Below, in pieces: positions 30,657-40,358 of a DNA stretch of 64,000 bases. The DNA lies in NCBI RefSeq assembly GCF_024300645.1, contig NZ_CP101291.1, positions 62,001-126,000 of the forward strand, in the 5' to 3' direction. The DNA comes from Alteromonas sp. LMIT006 (GTDB lineage: Bacteria; Pseudomonadota; Gammaproteobacteria; Enterobacterales; Alteromonadaceae). A program made the translations under genes and the position numbers. The notes below the pieces were generated by a model. That model did no database searches. It worked only from the letters and a program-made list of their open reading frames with translations, and was not told the origin of the DNA. How positions within the stretch are numbered: the stretch's first letter is position 1; every line of letters starts with the position of its first letter.

Positions 30657-31100
30657 CTATTGGACGATATCACTGGCCTTGGCAAATTGCATCTCACAAC
30701 CGGCTAATTTGCACTGCTTATAGCGCTCACGTGCTGCGGGTTTAAGAGCTTCATCAACAGGCACAAAATCATAAATGGTTTGATACCGATTGGGTTGCGG
30801 TATCTCTTGGGCGGATAAGTTTACCACAATACTGCGTAGGGCGGACTGTTTTGGCCAAGTAATTTCGACCAATGCGCCTCCTTTAGGGCCTTCTCCAGCA
30901 AGATTATGAGCAATGAATCGCTCAGCAGGCAGTTGCCACAACAATTCATCAAACGTCTCGGCTTGGGCTTTATCCGCGCAAAGGACTGAAAGGCGTTGAT
31001 TATTACTGTAACATTGGGCTACAAGATAACACGCAAACGCCTGCAAATCAGAGGCAGGCGTTGCGGTATCTTCTAATTGATAAAAAATCGCTTGGGTCAT
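30657..31100 (-). CDS. holC: DNA polymerase III chi subunit
   Basis: Clamp-loader accessory subunit that links the polymerase III holoenzyme to SSB. 147 residues. The N-terminus [12 protein letters not shown] and the region around [20 protein letters not shown] match HolC, as does the pepA-holC-valS order that is kept in gammaproteobacteria. It lies 12 bp after pepA. Confidence 0.92.
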   Translation of the reverse strand: MTQAIFYQLEDTATPASDLQAFACYLVAQCYSNNQRLSVLCADKAQAETFDELLWQLPAERFIAHNLAGEGPKGGALVEITWPKQSALRSIVVNLSAQEIPQPNRYQTIYDFVPVDEALKPAARERYKQCKLAGCEMQFAKASDIVQ

Positions 31101-31112
31101 ATTACTCTGCTA

Positions 31113-32618
31113 TTACTCTTCTGTGCTGATACCAGCGCGATTGAGTAAGAACTGAGTAAGCATGCTCACCGGACGACCTGTTGCTCCTTTGTTTTTACCA
31201 CTGTTCCACGCTGTACCCGCAATGTCTAAGTGAGCCCAGTTGTACTTTTTAGTGAAGCGCGACAAAAACGCACCAGCAGTAATCGTCCCTGCTGCACGCC
31301 CACCAAGGTTTGTCATATCGGCAAATGGCGAATCCAATAATGGCTGATATTCGTCCCACAACGGCAAACGCCATGCTCGGTCAGAGGCTTGCTCAGATGC
31401 ATTCAATAATTCATGTGCTAATGGGTTATGCGTTGACATCAAGCCCGTTGCATGATGCCCTAAGGCAATAATACACGCACCGGTTAAGGTCGCAATATCC
31501 ACCACACATTCTGGCTCGTAGCGCTCGACATAAGTCAGGGCGTCACATAACACCAAACGACCCTCTGCATCCGTATTGAGTACTTCAACGGTTTGTCCCG
31601 ACATAGTGGTCAAAATATCGCCTGGACGATATGCTTTGCCATCAGGCATGTTTTCACAGCCTGCCATGACTCCTATGACATTGAGCGGCAAGTTTAGTTC
31701 GGCAACAGCGCGCATTACACCTAACACTGTCGCGGCACCGCCCATATCGTATTTCATTTCATCCATGCCAGCACCAGGCTTAATCGAAATACCGCCTGAG
31801 TCAAAAGTAAGTCCTTTACCGACTAACACGATTGGCGCTTCGTCTTCGTCGCCACCGCGATGTTCAATAATACTCATCATGGATTCGTTTTCAGAGCCAC
31901 GTCCCACGGCGAGATAACTGTTCATCTTCAGCTCGGCCATTTGCGCTTCATCAACCACGCTGACACTCAAATGATTAAATTCTTTTTGTAAAAGTTGAGC
32001 TTGCTCCCATAAGTATGCAGGATTACAAATATTAGGTGGCATGTTCGCAACATCACGAGTGGACTTTATGCCAGAAGCAATGGCTACACCGTGCTCAATA
32101 GCACGCTCCCCTGCAGAGAGTTCTTTGCGGGTCGGTACGTTAAACGTGAGCTTGCGCAACGGGCGACGCGGCTCCCCTTTTTTGGTTTTTAATTGTAAAA
32201 ACGTATATAAATTATGCTGTGTCGCTTCGACTGCATGGCGTACTTTCCAATAAATATCACGACCTTTTACGTGAAGTTCTGGAAGAAAGCACACCGCTTC
32301 CATAGAGCCCGTTTCATTTAGTGTTTTAATCGTTTTGGCGATGATATCTTTATATTGGCGTTCGTCTAACTCACGTTCTTTACCGCACCCCACTAATAAC
32401 ACACGCTCACTGAGCACGTTTGGGACATGGTGTAATAACAACATCTGGCCTGCTTTGCCTTCCAGATCTCCGCGACGCAGAAGACCGCTGATATATCCTT
32501 CGCTGATTTCGTCAAGTTGTTCGGCGACGGCTGAAAGTCGACGTGGTTCGTAAACGCCGACAACGATACAAGCGCTTCTTTGTTTCTCAGGACTACCACT
32601 TTTAACACTAAATTCCAT
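31113..32618 (-). CDS. pepA: Leucyl aminopeptidase PepA
   Basis: Hexameric dizinc or manganese aminopeptidase that also binds DNA in some gammaproteobacteria. From the ATG at 32618 ([16 protein letters not shown]) it has 501 residues, near the 503 of E. coli. A TTG at 32624 adds two residues and is not needed. The metal and catalytic motifs are [27 protein letters not shown] and [16 protein letters not shown]. It is divergent from lptF, the usual pepA/lptFG layout. Confidence 0.97.
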   Translation of the reverse strand: MEFSVKSGSPEKQRSACIVVGVYEPRRLSAVAEQLDEISEGYISGLLRRGDLEGKAGQMLLLHHVPNVLSERVLLVGCGKERELDERQYKDIIAKTIKTLNETGSMEAVCFLPELHVKGRDIYWKVRHAVEATQHNLYTFLQLKTKKGEPRRPLRKLTFNVPTRKELSAGERAIEHGVAIASGIKSTRDVANMPPNICNPAYLWEQAQLLQKEFNHLSVSVVDEAQMAELKMNSYLAVGRGSENESMMSIIEHRGGDEDEAPIVLVGKGLTFDSGGISIKPGAGMDEMKYDMGGAATVLGVMRAVAELNLPLNVIGVMAGCENMPDGKAYRPGDILTTMSGQTVEVLNTDAEGRLVLCDALTYVERYEPECVVDIATLTGACIIALGHHATGLMSTHNPLAHELLNASEQASDRAWRLPLWDEYQPLLDSPFADMTNLGGRAAGTITAGAFLSRFTKKYNWAHLDIAGTAWNSGKNKGATGRPVSMLTQFLLNRAGISTEE

Positions 32619-32713
32619 GCACAATTCCTAATAAAAACTTGATTAAAACTCTAGTTTACTTAAAAATTCAACTTTCGCCATAGAAATTCGCACTTTTGTT
32701 GAGTCCATTCACC

Positions 32714-33814
32714 ATGATTATTTTTCGCTACCTGTTGAAAGAAACGCTCAAATCACAAGTAGCGATATTCTTGATCTTAATGGCTATTTTCATCACTTTG
32801 CGCTTTGTTCGTGTGTTGGGAGATGCCACCGATGGTGAAATCCCTGCGAATCTGGTGATTGGCTTTTTATCTCTGTATTCTCCAGTGTTGGCCTCGTTAA
32901 TTTTGCCGATCAGTTTTTTCTTGGGGATTATGATAGCGCATGGTCGCCTATATGTTGATTCAGAGATGACCGTCTTACGAGCGTGTGGGGTATCGGAGTG
33001 GTATGTGACACGCGTAACCTTGTTCCTCTCTTTATTACTTGGTTTGGTGACAGCAAGCGTGACCATGGTTGCTGCACCACTAGCCGTAGAACAGGAATAT
33101 CAGTTGCGTGAGCAAGCCGGTGCCAAATCAGGCATCGCAGCAATTATCCCTGGGCGCTTTCAACAAACCGGCTCATCAGATGTCGTGATATTTGTGCATG
33201 ATGTAGATACTTCTGAGAACCAATTGCGCAAAATATTTTTATCGAGCGTAAACACTCAAACAGATGAAACCATACAACTGGTATATGCCGAATCAGGCGA
33301 TATTGAAGTCCTATCCGACGGAACACAACTCCTCACGCTTTATAATGGCCAGCAAACTATTGGTGAACTTGGCACAAAAGCCTATCAGTCAATTGCGTTT
33401 GATACTTATCGAATCCAAGTTGGAGAGCGCCAACCGGATCAAGTTCGACGCAAAATTGCCGCCGCCCCCACCGTTACATTACTCGGCAACTCGGAACCGG
33501 CTGCTGTCGCTGAATGGCAATGGCGATTAGCGATCCCTCTTTCATTACCTTTTTTGACGTTGCTTGCGGTGCCATTGAGCTCGGTCAACCCTAGACAAGG
33601 TCGGTTTGGTAAATTGCTCCCGGGCATATTACTGTACTTGGGATATTTTTTATTGCTGATGTCGGCCCGACGCGCTTTGGAGGACGGTAAATTACCCGAG
33701 CAAGTCGGCCTGTGGTGGGTACATGGGATTATACTCTTGATTGGTTTTGTGTTGATTTCACGACAACGCAGTACCGGCGTAAAGGTGCGTAAAATCATTA
33801 AAGGAGCCAAATAA
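32714..33814 (+). CDS. lptF: LPS export permease LptF
   Basis: Inner-membrane half of the LptB2FG transporter that extracts lipopolysaccharide from the membrane. From the ATG at 32714 (MIIFRYLLKETLKSQVAIF) it has 366 residues, the same opening as E. coli; a TTG at 32696 is in frame but unlikely. Three membrane helices precede a periplasmic beta-jellyroll domain, and three more follow. The lptG ATG comes 2 bp after its stop. Confidence 0.95.
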   Translation: MIIFRYLLKETLKSQVAIFLILMAIFITLRFVRVLGDATDGEIPANLVIGFLSLYSPVLASLILPISFFLGIMIAHGRLYVDSEMTVLRACGVSEWYVTRVTLFLSLLLGLVTASVTMVAAPLAVEQEYQLREQAGAKSGIAAIIPGRFQQTGSSDVVIFVHDVDTSENQLRKIFLSSVNTQTDETIQLVYAESGDIEVLSDGTQLLTLYNGQQTIGELGTKAYQSIAFDTYRIQVGERQPDQVRRKIAAAPTVTLLGNSEPAAVAEWQWRLAIPLSLPFLTLLAVPLSSVNPRQGRFGKLLPGILLYLGYFLLLMSARRALEDGKLPEQVGLWWVHGIILLIGFVLISRQRSTGVKVRKIIKGAK

Positions 33815-33816
33815 TC

Positions 33817-34881
33817 ATGTTTTCGATCATTGATATCTACATCGCTCGCACTTTACTTGGCACTGTATTTGTGACATTGACGACGCTTATCGGACTGAGT
33901 TCATTAATTAAATTTGTTGAGCAGTTGCGCAAAGTTGGCGAAGGCGATTATGACTTGGTCGTGGCGGGAGTTTTTGTCTTGTATAGTATTCCTCGTGACT
34001 TAGAGCAATTTTTTCCTATGGCAACTCTCATTGGTGGCTTAATCGGTATGGGCGTACTGGCCAGTAATTCTGAACTCGTTGTGATGCAAGCCGCAGGCAT
34101 GAGTAAATGGAAAATCATTCAATCGGCAATGAAATGTGCCGTTGTGATGGTGCTGGTTATTCTCTTAATTGGAGAGTTCTTAACGCCTGCAAGTGAAACA
34201 AAAGCAAAACAAATCCGCAATGAAGCGCTGTCAAAAGGACAGATATTCACCGGGAATAAAGCGGCTTGGACGAAGGATGGCGCCGATTTTGTCCAAATTG
34301 GTAGTGTATTTAATCAAAGCGCTTTAGGCGATGTGACCTTGTACAAGTTTGATGAATCGCTTTCTTTACAACAGATCATTCGTGCTCAACGTGCTGACTT
34401 TGTTGAAGATTCTTGGGCCTTGCAAGATGTTCAAATTACGTATTTTAACGCCAATTCAGTGAGCACTAATCAAGTCTCGTTACTCGAATGGAAAGCCGGC
34501 CTCACGCCGGATAAATTAAGTGTTGCGACAGTCAAACCTGAAGCACTATCAATTCGAGGACTAGCGGGATACGTTGAGTATTTGGAAAATAACCAACAAG
34601 ATGCCAAACGCTATGAATTAGCCATGTGGCGCAAAATCATTCAACCAATTTCGGTATGTGTGATGCTACTGATGGCATTCTCGTTTATTTTTGGACCGTT
34701 GCGCTCGAGCTCTATGGGATCACGCATTATTCTTGGCACTTTGACAGGATTTGGCTTTTTTATCGCGAATGAGGTGTTTGGCCCATTTGCTTTGGTATAC
34801 AGTATTCCAGCTTTTTGGGGTGCATTATTACCTTCGATGTTATTTACCGGGATAGCTTTAATACTGTTGCGCAGGCAGTAA
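33817..34881 (+). CDS. lptG: LPS export permease LptG
   Basis: Partner of LptF. 354 residues with the same six-helix plus jellyroll layout. The opening IDIYIARTLLGTVFVTLTTL and the coupling-helix region ASNSELVVMQAAGMSKWKI are family hallmarks. The last helices (FGFFIANEVFGPFALVYSIP) are typical too. It ends 6 bp before the converging RDD gene. Confidence 0.95.
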   Translation: MFSIIDIYIARTLLGTVFVTLTTLIGLSSLIKFVEQLRKVGEGDYDLVVAGVFVLYSIPRDLEQFFPMATLIGGLIGMGVLASNSELVVMQAAGMSKWKIIQSAMKCAVVMVLVILLIGEFLTPASETKAKQIRNEALSKGQIFTGNKAAWTKDGADFVQIGSVFNQSALGDVTLYKFDESLSLQQIIRAQRADFVEDSWALQDVQITYFNANSVSTNQVSLLEWKAGLTPDKLSVATVKPEALSIRGLAGYVEYLENNQQDAKRYELAMWRKIIQPISVCVMLLMAFSFIFGPLRSSSMGSRIILGTLTGFGFFIANEVFGPFALVYSIPAFWGALLPSMLFTGIALILLRRQ

Positions 34882-34887
34882 ACCCGT

Positions 34888-35403
34888 TTATCGCCAATTC
34901 TTATGGTCGTTGGCCGATTTAGTTAATACCAGCATTTCGGTTTGCGATGCGCGATCTTGCAATGCAAGCTTCTGCTTGCGGTCAAACAAGCATAATAAAG
35001 TTCCTAAGCCCAGGAGTGACGTGAATAATCGCACCCATAAACGTAATAGGGTAACGGGTTCCTCACTCGTGCTATACAAACGCAAACGCCAAGCACGCAT
35101 GCCAATCGTTTGACCGCCTTTTACCCAAAACCACATAAAAAAACCTATCACCCAGCTGACCGTCCAAATAGTAAAAAACACCTTATAGGTAACCGAAGAT
35201 GTTGATAATTCGGTCAGTTCGGTAAATTCTTGACCATACCAGCCAAGCTTGAATCCAAGTAAGGCTAGTAGGGTAAAAACGATGGCCGCAATCATGAATA
35301 CCGCCGTCGCTACTAAGCTGTCATACACCATGGCGGCTAGCCGGCGCAAGAAACCAGCGCGTGGGAAATCATCGATATTTAAAGGTGAATCACTGTTGCT
35401 CAT
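34888..35403 (-). CDS. RDD family membrane protein
   Basis: 171 residues with three membrane segments. The RDD signature is seen as FPRAGFLRRLAAMVYDSLV (R and D residues in helix one) and GQTIGMRAWRLRL. These proteins are of unknown or varied role, some affecting ion tolerance. The region ends in a variable hydrophilic tail. It converges on lptG. Confidence 0.85.
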   Translation of the reverse strand: MSNSDSPLNIDDFPRAGFLRRLAAMVYDSLVATAVFMIAAIVFTLLALLGFKLGWYGQEFTELTELSTSSVTYKVFFTIWTVSWVIGFFMWFWVKGGQTIGMRAWRLRLYSTSEEPVTLLRLWVRLFTSLLGLGTLLCLFDRKQKLALQDRASQTEMLVLTKSANDHKNWR

Positions 35404-35447
35404 AATGTTGGTATTGGATTTTTTTTTGCTAGTTTACAACAAAATAC

Positions 35448-35475
35448 TTGCGTGTGCAGATTCGATCGCTATAAT
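35448..35475 (+). promoter_or_regulatory. Promoter of tRNA-Leu
   Basis: TTGCGT at 35448-35453 and a perfect TATAAT at 35470-35475, with a 16-bp spacer. It ends about 35 bp before the mature 5' end, as expected for a processed tRNA. Confidence 0.6.
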
Positions 35476-35509
35476 TCACGCACCAATTCGGTAAATCCAT
35501 ATTTTCAGT

Positions 35510-35596
35510 GCCAGAGTGGCGGAATTGGTAGACGCAGCGGATTCAAAATCCGCCGCCCGTGAGGGTGTGCCGGTTCAAGTCCGGCCTCTGGTACCA
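35510..35596 (+). tRNA. tRNA-Leu (anticodon CAA)
   Basis: 87-base class II tRNA. The acceptor arm GCCAGAG pairs with CTCTGGT, followed by A and encoded CCA. The anticodon loop (GGATTCAAAATCC) carries CAA, reading UUG. It has a long variable arm (CGCCCGTGAGGGTG) typical of leucine and a T arm GCCGGTTCAAGTCCGGC. Confidence 0.96.
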
Positions 35597-35660
35597 CTAC
35601 ACTATTTCATTACGATCCCTTTGCTTTGCCTGCTGGCATTAACTACACCTTGTTTGCCTA

Positions 35661-35860
35661 AACGGGGCAACTGTATTTAAACGAGTTACAATTATACTAC
35701 TACAAAGCACGTATATATCATCCAAAGTGAGGGGCTTTCTGCAAACTGACCCTGTGGGTTATTAAGATCAGATGAATCATTATGCCTATGTGCATAATGA
35801 TCCGATTAATGCTACAGACCCATCAGGTAAAGTTACTAAACTATTAAAAACTGCTTGTGT
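35661..35860 (+). pseudogene. Rhs/YD-repeat core remnant
   Basis: Pieces of the conserved Rhs core can be read in two frames. First comes a segment reading LQLYYYKARIYHPK (ending about 35726), then after a frameshift GFLQTDPVGY, a stop codon (35762-35764) in place of an expected lysine codon, and DQMNHYAYVHNDPINATDPSGK. No toxin tip or long upstream repeat array remains. An open frame from 35772 covers only the last part and runs into the terminator. This is a decayed end of a polymorphic-toxin gene beside a tRNA. Confidence 0.8.
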
Positions 35861-35898
35861 AATCCCTCATCGGCAATATAAAAATGAATACTCAATAC

Positions 35899-35927
35899 AA
35901 AAAAAGCGCCAATTCGGCGCTTTTTTA
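35899..35927 (-). terminator. Bidirectional terminator after the TonB-dependent receptor
   Basis: GCGCC pairs with GGCGC around AATTC, extended by A6 and T6 on both sides. It stands 17 bp past the receptor stop codon. Confidence 0.85.
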
Positions 35928-35943
35928 TTAAGTACATTGATTC

Positions 35944-38520
35944 TTAGAATGAGTACACTACGCGACCGTAGTAGTAACCACCATTGATACCAATTGGTGA
36001 AGTAGTTGGATAAGCAGAACCTACAACACCCGCCCATGGGTTGTTGTCTGGGCGCTCATCAAACGCATTCTTCATACCAACAGAAACACGAAGGTTATCG
36101 GTGTAGTTATAGCCGACTTCGATGTCCACTGTCGTCTCTGCACCTACTTCAATTGGAAGTGCGCCACCTGCATCCAAGTGGTCTTCAAAGATTGAATCGA
36201 AGTAGTTTACACGTGCAAGAACGTTTACATCACCCACAGTGTGATTTGCCGTTAAGCTCGCACGGAATGCAGGTAGATTTTCTTCAAACATACGAATACG
36301 TGTTGCATCAAACAAGCCTTGTGCGCCTGCTTTAACACTTGATACTTCGGTGTCTGTCCAGTTTGCAGCCAATGCAAACGCCGTTTCACCTTCACCCATA
36401 TCCATTGTGTAGTTTGCGACCAAATCCACACCTGATGTCTCAGTTGAGAACGCGTTGGTGAAGAACTTAATTGACGACAAGCTGCTTGCGTCTAAGTTAC
36501 CAGCAGCCGCAAGAGCAGAGCGATCATCATCAGTCAATGCAATCGTAGAAGAGATAGCCAAACGGTCATCCACTTCGATGTCAAAGTAATCTAATGTCAC
36601 AAATAAACCATTGTCGAATTCAGCTACCAAGCCCACTGACATTGAAGTTGATTCCTCAGGAGACAATGGTTGTGCACCTTTGCGAATAGAAACCGCATCA
36701 GTTGGTGGTAACGTTGCTTCGTCTTGTAAGCCATTTGGACCAAACGCTGTAGAAACGTTACGAACACTTGATTGACCAATCGTCGGCGCTTTAAAGCCTG
36801 TAGCAAACGCACCACGGATAGCGAAGTTATCGTCGATTTGGTAACGCGCTGATACCTTACCTTTTACCGTTGCACCGAAGTCTGTGAAGTCTTCATAACG
36901 CAATGCTGCACCAATAGTTAGCACATCATCTACATTTAGCTCTGAATCTGCATAAAGCGCAAACGAGTTACGGCTAGCTTTGCCTTGATAACGAGCTGAC
37001 AAACCTGGGAAACCATTTGAACCGATACCAAAACCTTGAGCTGCTAAAGGACCTACTTCATAAGAAGCCGGGTCACCTGCAATCGAATCAAACGCTTCAT
37101 AACGGTATTCAACACCAGCAGCCGCAAAAAATGCGTCAGTGATGTACTTGTTAAAGTCTGCGTTAAATGCCACTTCTGTTTGCGTGTAAGTACCTGGCTT
37201 GAAAGACATCGGTGTGTTTGGACCAAGCGATGGGTTGATGGTGTTTGAAATCAAATATTCAATTTCATTTTCACCAAACGACACACTCACATCGTAGTTT
37301 GTTTCGCTTTCTAATTCACCACGTGTGCCCATTACTAATGAGGTATCCGTTACAACACCACCGAACTTAGGCGTAAAACCACCTGGTAATAATTCATTAA
37401 ACGCAAAACAATCTGGGTTGTTTGCAACTTCATTGATATAACGAGGGTTTGTTAATACGTTGTCGCCAACTGCAATTGTTGGACAGTTACCTGTTCCATC
37501 AGCGGTTAAATCAGCAATTAGAAGTAACTGTTCACCGTCTTCTGTTGTACCACCATCGTTTACACCACCACGGTTATGTGGATTACGGAAATAGAAACCA
37601 CCTTCTACTTCACGCTGTGAAACGCCACCAAATAGGTAAGCTTCAGAATCTGCATCCAATTCCAAGCCTGCGTTCATGAAGACTTTGAAATCTTTTTTGA
37701 TTTCAGGAGTACCCCAAACTTGCGCAGCAGGTTGTGCGACAAAGCTATTGCCAGCATCGATAAGTCCCTGAGCGTCATCACGTTGAACTGAGCGTGACGT
37801 TGGTTCAGCTGTACGTGATTCAAAAGATAAGTTGATGAAACCATTTTCTGATAGGTTGGCACCAAAGTTACCAGCCACCAACAAAGTTTGGCCGTCACCT
37901 TCTGTGAATTCACCCGCATTCACTTCAAGCATGCCACCGTCTGCGTCATCTTTTAGTGCAAAGTTGATGACGCCTGCAATGGCGTCAGAACCATACTGTG
38001 CGGCAGCACCATCGCGTAATACTTCGATTTGTTTCATTGCAATCGCAGGAATAGCAGAAATATCTGGACCGTGGGCACCATCAGAAATTTGGCCACCTAA
38101 AAACGTAATGACTGCTGAACGATGACGACGCTTACCATTGACCAATACAAGTGTATGATCCGGCGCTAAACCACGTAGGTTGGTCGGACGAACTAACGTT
38201 GAAGCGTCATTGATTGGTTGGTCATTCACATTTAAAGATGGTACCACAGTTTGTAGCATGGAAATCATGTCTGTGCTGCCTTGCGCACGAAGCTCTTCGG
38301 CACCAATGATATCAACTGGTACGGGTGATTCACCTACAGAGCGAGGCGCTGCACGAGTACCAACAACTGCGATTTTTTCGACCGATTTGACATCGGCATC
38401 TTGAGCAACTGCTGGCATCGCAACAGTTGCACCTGCCGCAACAGAAGCAACTAGCGCTGCACGAACGGCGTGTGATAAGTGATTTAATTTTTTCATAGAA
38501 TTGTCTTTAAGCAAAGCCAT
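35944..38520 (-). CDS. TonB-dependent outer-membrane receptor
   Basis: Outer-membrane active transporter powered by TonB. From the ATG at 38520 it has 858 residues; starts at 38565 and 38496 are possible, and an AAGGGG ribosome site lies about 13 bases before 38520. A signal peptide ends at AVAQ. The plug domain begins with a TonB-box-like VEKIAVVGTRA and has IEVLRDGAAAQYGSDAIAGVINF. The 22-strand barrel ends in an aromatic residue (YYYGRVVYSF, final Phe). A catecholate, B12 or glycan ligand cannot be told. It has its own terminator and no polysaccharide genes adjoin it. Confidence 0.92.
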   Translation of the reverse strand: MALLKDNSMKKLNHLSHAVRAALVASVAAGATVAMPAVAQDADVKSVEKIAVVGTRAAPRSVGESPVPVDIIGAEELRAQGSTDMISMLQTVVPSLNVNDQPINDASTLVRPTNLRGLAPDHTLVLVNGKRRHRSAVITFLGGQISDGAHGPDISAIPAIAMKQIEVLRDGAAAQYGSDAIAGVINFALKDDADGGMLEVNAGEFTEGDGQTLLVAGNFGANLSENGFINLSFESRTAEPTSRSVQRDDAQGLIDAGNSFVAQPAAQVWGTPEIKKDFKVFMNAGLELDADSEAYLFGGVSQREVEGGFYFRNPHNRGGVNDGGTTEDGEQLLLIADLTADGTGNCPTIAVGDNVLTNPRYINEVANNPDCFAFNELLPGGFTPKFGGVVTDTSLVMGTRGELESETNYDVSVSFGENEIEYLISNTINPSLGPNTPMSFKPGTYTQTEVAFNADFNKYITDAFFAAAGVEYRYEAFDSIAGDPASYEVGPLAAQGFGIGSNGFPGLSARYQGKASRNSFALYADSELNVDDVLTIGAALRYEDFTDFGATVKGKVSARYQIDDNFAIRGAFATGFKAPTIGQSSVRNVSTAFGPNGLQDEATLPPTDAVSIRKGAQPLSPEESTSMSVGLVAEFDNGLFVTLDYFDIEVDDRLAISSTIALTDDDRSALAAAGNLDASSLSSIKFFTNAFSTETSGVDLVANYTMDMGEGETAFALAANWTDTEVSSVKAGAQGLFDATRIRMFEENLPAFRASLTANHTVGDVNVLARVNYFDSIFEDHLDAGGALPIEVGAETTVDIEVGYNYTDNLRVSVGMKNAFDERPDNNPWAGVVGSAYPTTSPIGINGGYYYGRVVYSF

Positions 38521-38731
38521 GCTGTGCTCATTTCCCCTTGTGTAGTTTTTGTTGTGTGGATGCACTCTTAAATTGAAAGGTATAAAAGTACATCAACTCG
38601 AAGCATAAGCCAAAATGCATAAAAAATCGACTAAAAATTCGTTTCGCGGCCTGTTTTTAAAAGGTATTTAAACGAAATTCGTCAACGCGTGTCTTCCACG
38701 TCACGCTTTGTTTTATCGGCGCCGAAATAGG

Positions 38732-39076
38732 TTATTGTAAATATTTAGTGATTTTTTCCAAATTCATGCCATTGTGGACGTTGGTATAGCCTTCAGCTTG
38801 AAGCAAACGCATCGCTTTGCCGGCTCGGTTCCCGGAGCGACAATACAAGATGATACTCGTATTTTTTTGCACCCCAAGTGCTTTAACACCCTCTAGAATA
38901 TCTTGCCATTCAATGTGTTCTGCTTGCGGATGATGACCTTGTTCCCATTCTGCAATCGTCCTCACGTCAATGATGACCGGCGCGATTTTATTTTTAGTAT
39001 TCTGAGGTAGCTCTGATGCGTGTGTTTGACTGATGACTGGCAAAGCCAAAAATATGAGTGTTATGAGAAACTTCAT
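38732..39076 (-). CDS. Secreted single-domain rhodanese, PspE-like
   Basis: 114 residues with a signal peptide (MKFLITLIFLALPVISQTHA). One rhodanese domain follows, with the active-site loop YCRSGNRAG carrying the persulfide cysteine. It likely moves sulfane sulfur in the periplasm. It is similar in size to PspE, but no psp genes are here. Confidence 0.85.
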   Translation of the reverse strand: MKFLITLIFLALPVISQTHASELPQNTKNKIAPVIIDVRTIAEWEQGHHPQAEHIEWQDILEGVKALGVQKNTSIILYCRSGNRAGKAMRLLQAEGYTNVHNGMNLEKITKYLQ

Positions 39077-39112
39077 GGACGTAATTCACCTAATGTTTTA
39101 TCTAAATTTAGT

Positions 39113-39146
39113 GCAAAAAAAAGCGCCAAGCAATAACCTAGCGCTT
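39113..39146 (-). terminator. Terminator of the prp operon
   Basis: AAGCGC (39121-39126) pairs with GCGCTT (39141-39146), with extra inner pairing (AAG/CTA region), followed on the minus strand by a run of T. It lies after prpF. Confidence 0.7.
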
Positions 39147-39164
39147 ATTTATCTTGTGCCGATA

Positions 39165-40358
39165 TTACAGGTTAGGCTCAGGCACCCTCACCCAACCTTC
39201 CATTAACACCCTAGCACTGCGGCTCATTACGACACGCTCAACTTGCCATTGACCATCGACTTCAGATGCTGATGCACCGACTTTAAGCGTACCAGAGGGA
39301 TGACCAAACGTCACTGCGTCCCGCGCGCCTCCACCGGCGGCTTCATTGACCAATGTCCCTGGAATCGCAGAGGCTGTTGCAATAGCTACGGCAGCGGTTC
39401 CCATCATGGCGTGATGCAGTTTGCCCATCGACAAGGCACGGACGTGACAGTCAATCTCGGATACACTGATCGCCGTCCCTGCCGAACTCACATAATCTTG
39501 CGCGGGTGAAACAAAGGCGATCTTTGGAATATGCTGAGATGTCGCTGCCGTTTCAATATCAGGACTCAAGCCCATCGCCACTGCGCCATGCAGACGGATT
39601 GTTTCAAAGCGTTCTAACGCATCCTCATCACCATTAATCGCTTCTTGCAATTCAGTGCCTTGGTAGCCCAAATCCGACGCTCTGAAAAACAGCGTTGGAA
39701 TGCCCGAGTTCACCATGCTGACATCAAATTCACCAATATCAGGTACATGCAAGCGGTCAACCGTATTCCCGGTAGGTAAAACAAGCTCATCTGGCTCAAC
39801 GGGTGCGACAAAGGCAATCGGTACTTCAGCAGCAGGGAACGTCACGCCATCCAGCATAAAATCACCTATTTCTTGCACTTGTCCATTGGTAATGGGCACA
39901 GAAGCAATGATCGTTTTGCCAATGTTTTGCTGCCAGATACGCACTTCACACACCCCATTTTCTGGAATGCGCTCAGCCGCCACTAAGCCTTTTTCAATCG
40001 CAAAAGAGCCCACAGCTGCAGTTAAGTTACCGCAGTTACCCGACCAATCGACAAAGGCTCTATCAATCGCCACCTGGCCAAACAAATAGTTCACATCGTG
40101 ATTGGGTTGGTCTGAAGCTGACAAAATCACCGTTTTGGAGGTGCTCGACGTCGCTCCACCCATGCCATCAGTGTGCTTGCCATAAGGATCAGGACTACCA
40201 ATGACACGTAACAAGAGTGCATCGCGATATGGGCCTGGTTGCTGGGCTTTTTCAGGCAAGTCCTCTAGGGCAAAAAATACGCCCTTGGAAGTGCCGCCAC
40301 GCATATAAGTGGCGGGAACTTTTATTTGCGCTGCATGCGCCAATGGTGCGGTAGACAT
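39165..40358 (-). CDS. prpF: 2-methylaconitate cis-trans isomerase PrpF
   Basis: Isomerase that works with AcnD in the alternative methylcitrate route. 397 residues of the PrpF/diaminopimelate-epimerase-like fold. The opening ATYMRGGTSKGVFF and SGNCGNLTAAVGSFAIEKGL are hallmarks. Its ATG overlaps the acnD stop (TAATG), so it is coupled to acnD. Confidence 0.95.
   Translation of the reverse strand: MSTAPLAHAAQIKVPATYMRGGTSKGVFFALEDLPEKAQQPGPYRDALLLRVIGSPDPYGKHTDGMGGATSSTSKTVILSASDQPNHDVNYLFGQVAIDRAFVDWSGNCGNLTAAVGSFAIEKGLVAAERIPENGVCEVRIWQQNIGKTIIASVPITNGQVQEIGDFMLDGVTFPAAEVPIAFVAPVEPDELVLPTGNTVDRLHVPDIGEFDVSMVNSGIPTLFFRASDLGYQGTELQEAINGDEDALERFETIRLHGAVAMGLSPDIETAATSQHIPKIAFVSPAQDYVSSAGTAISVSEIDCHVRALSMGKLHHAMMGTAAVAIATASAIPGTLVNEAAGGGARDAVTFGHPSGTLKVGASASEVDGQWQVERVVMSRSARVLMEGWVRVPEPNL

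Noticed and set aside
35772-35987. 71-codon frame as an intact gene
   Set aside because: It is only the tail of the decayed Rhs core read from an internal ATG; it runs through a terminator into the receptor gene on the other strand.
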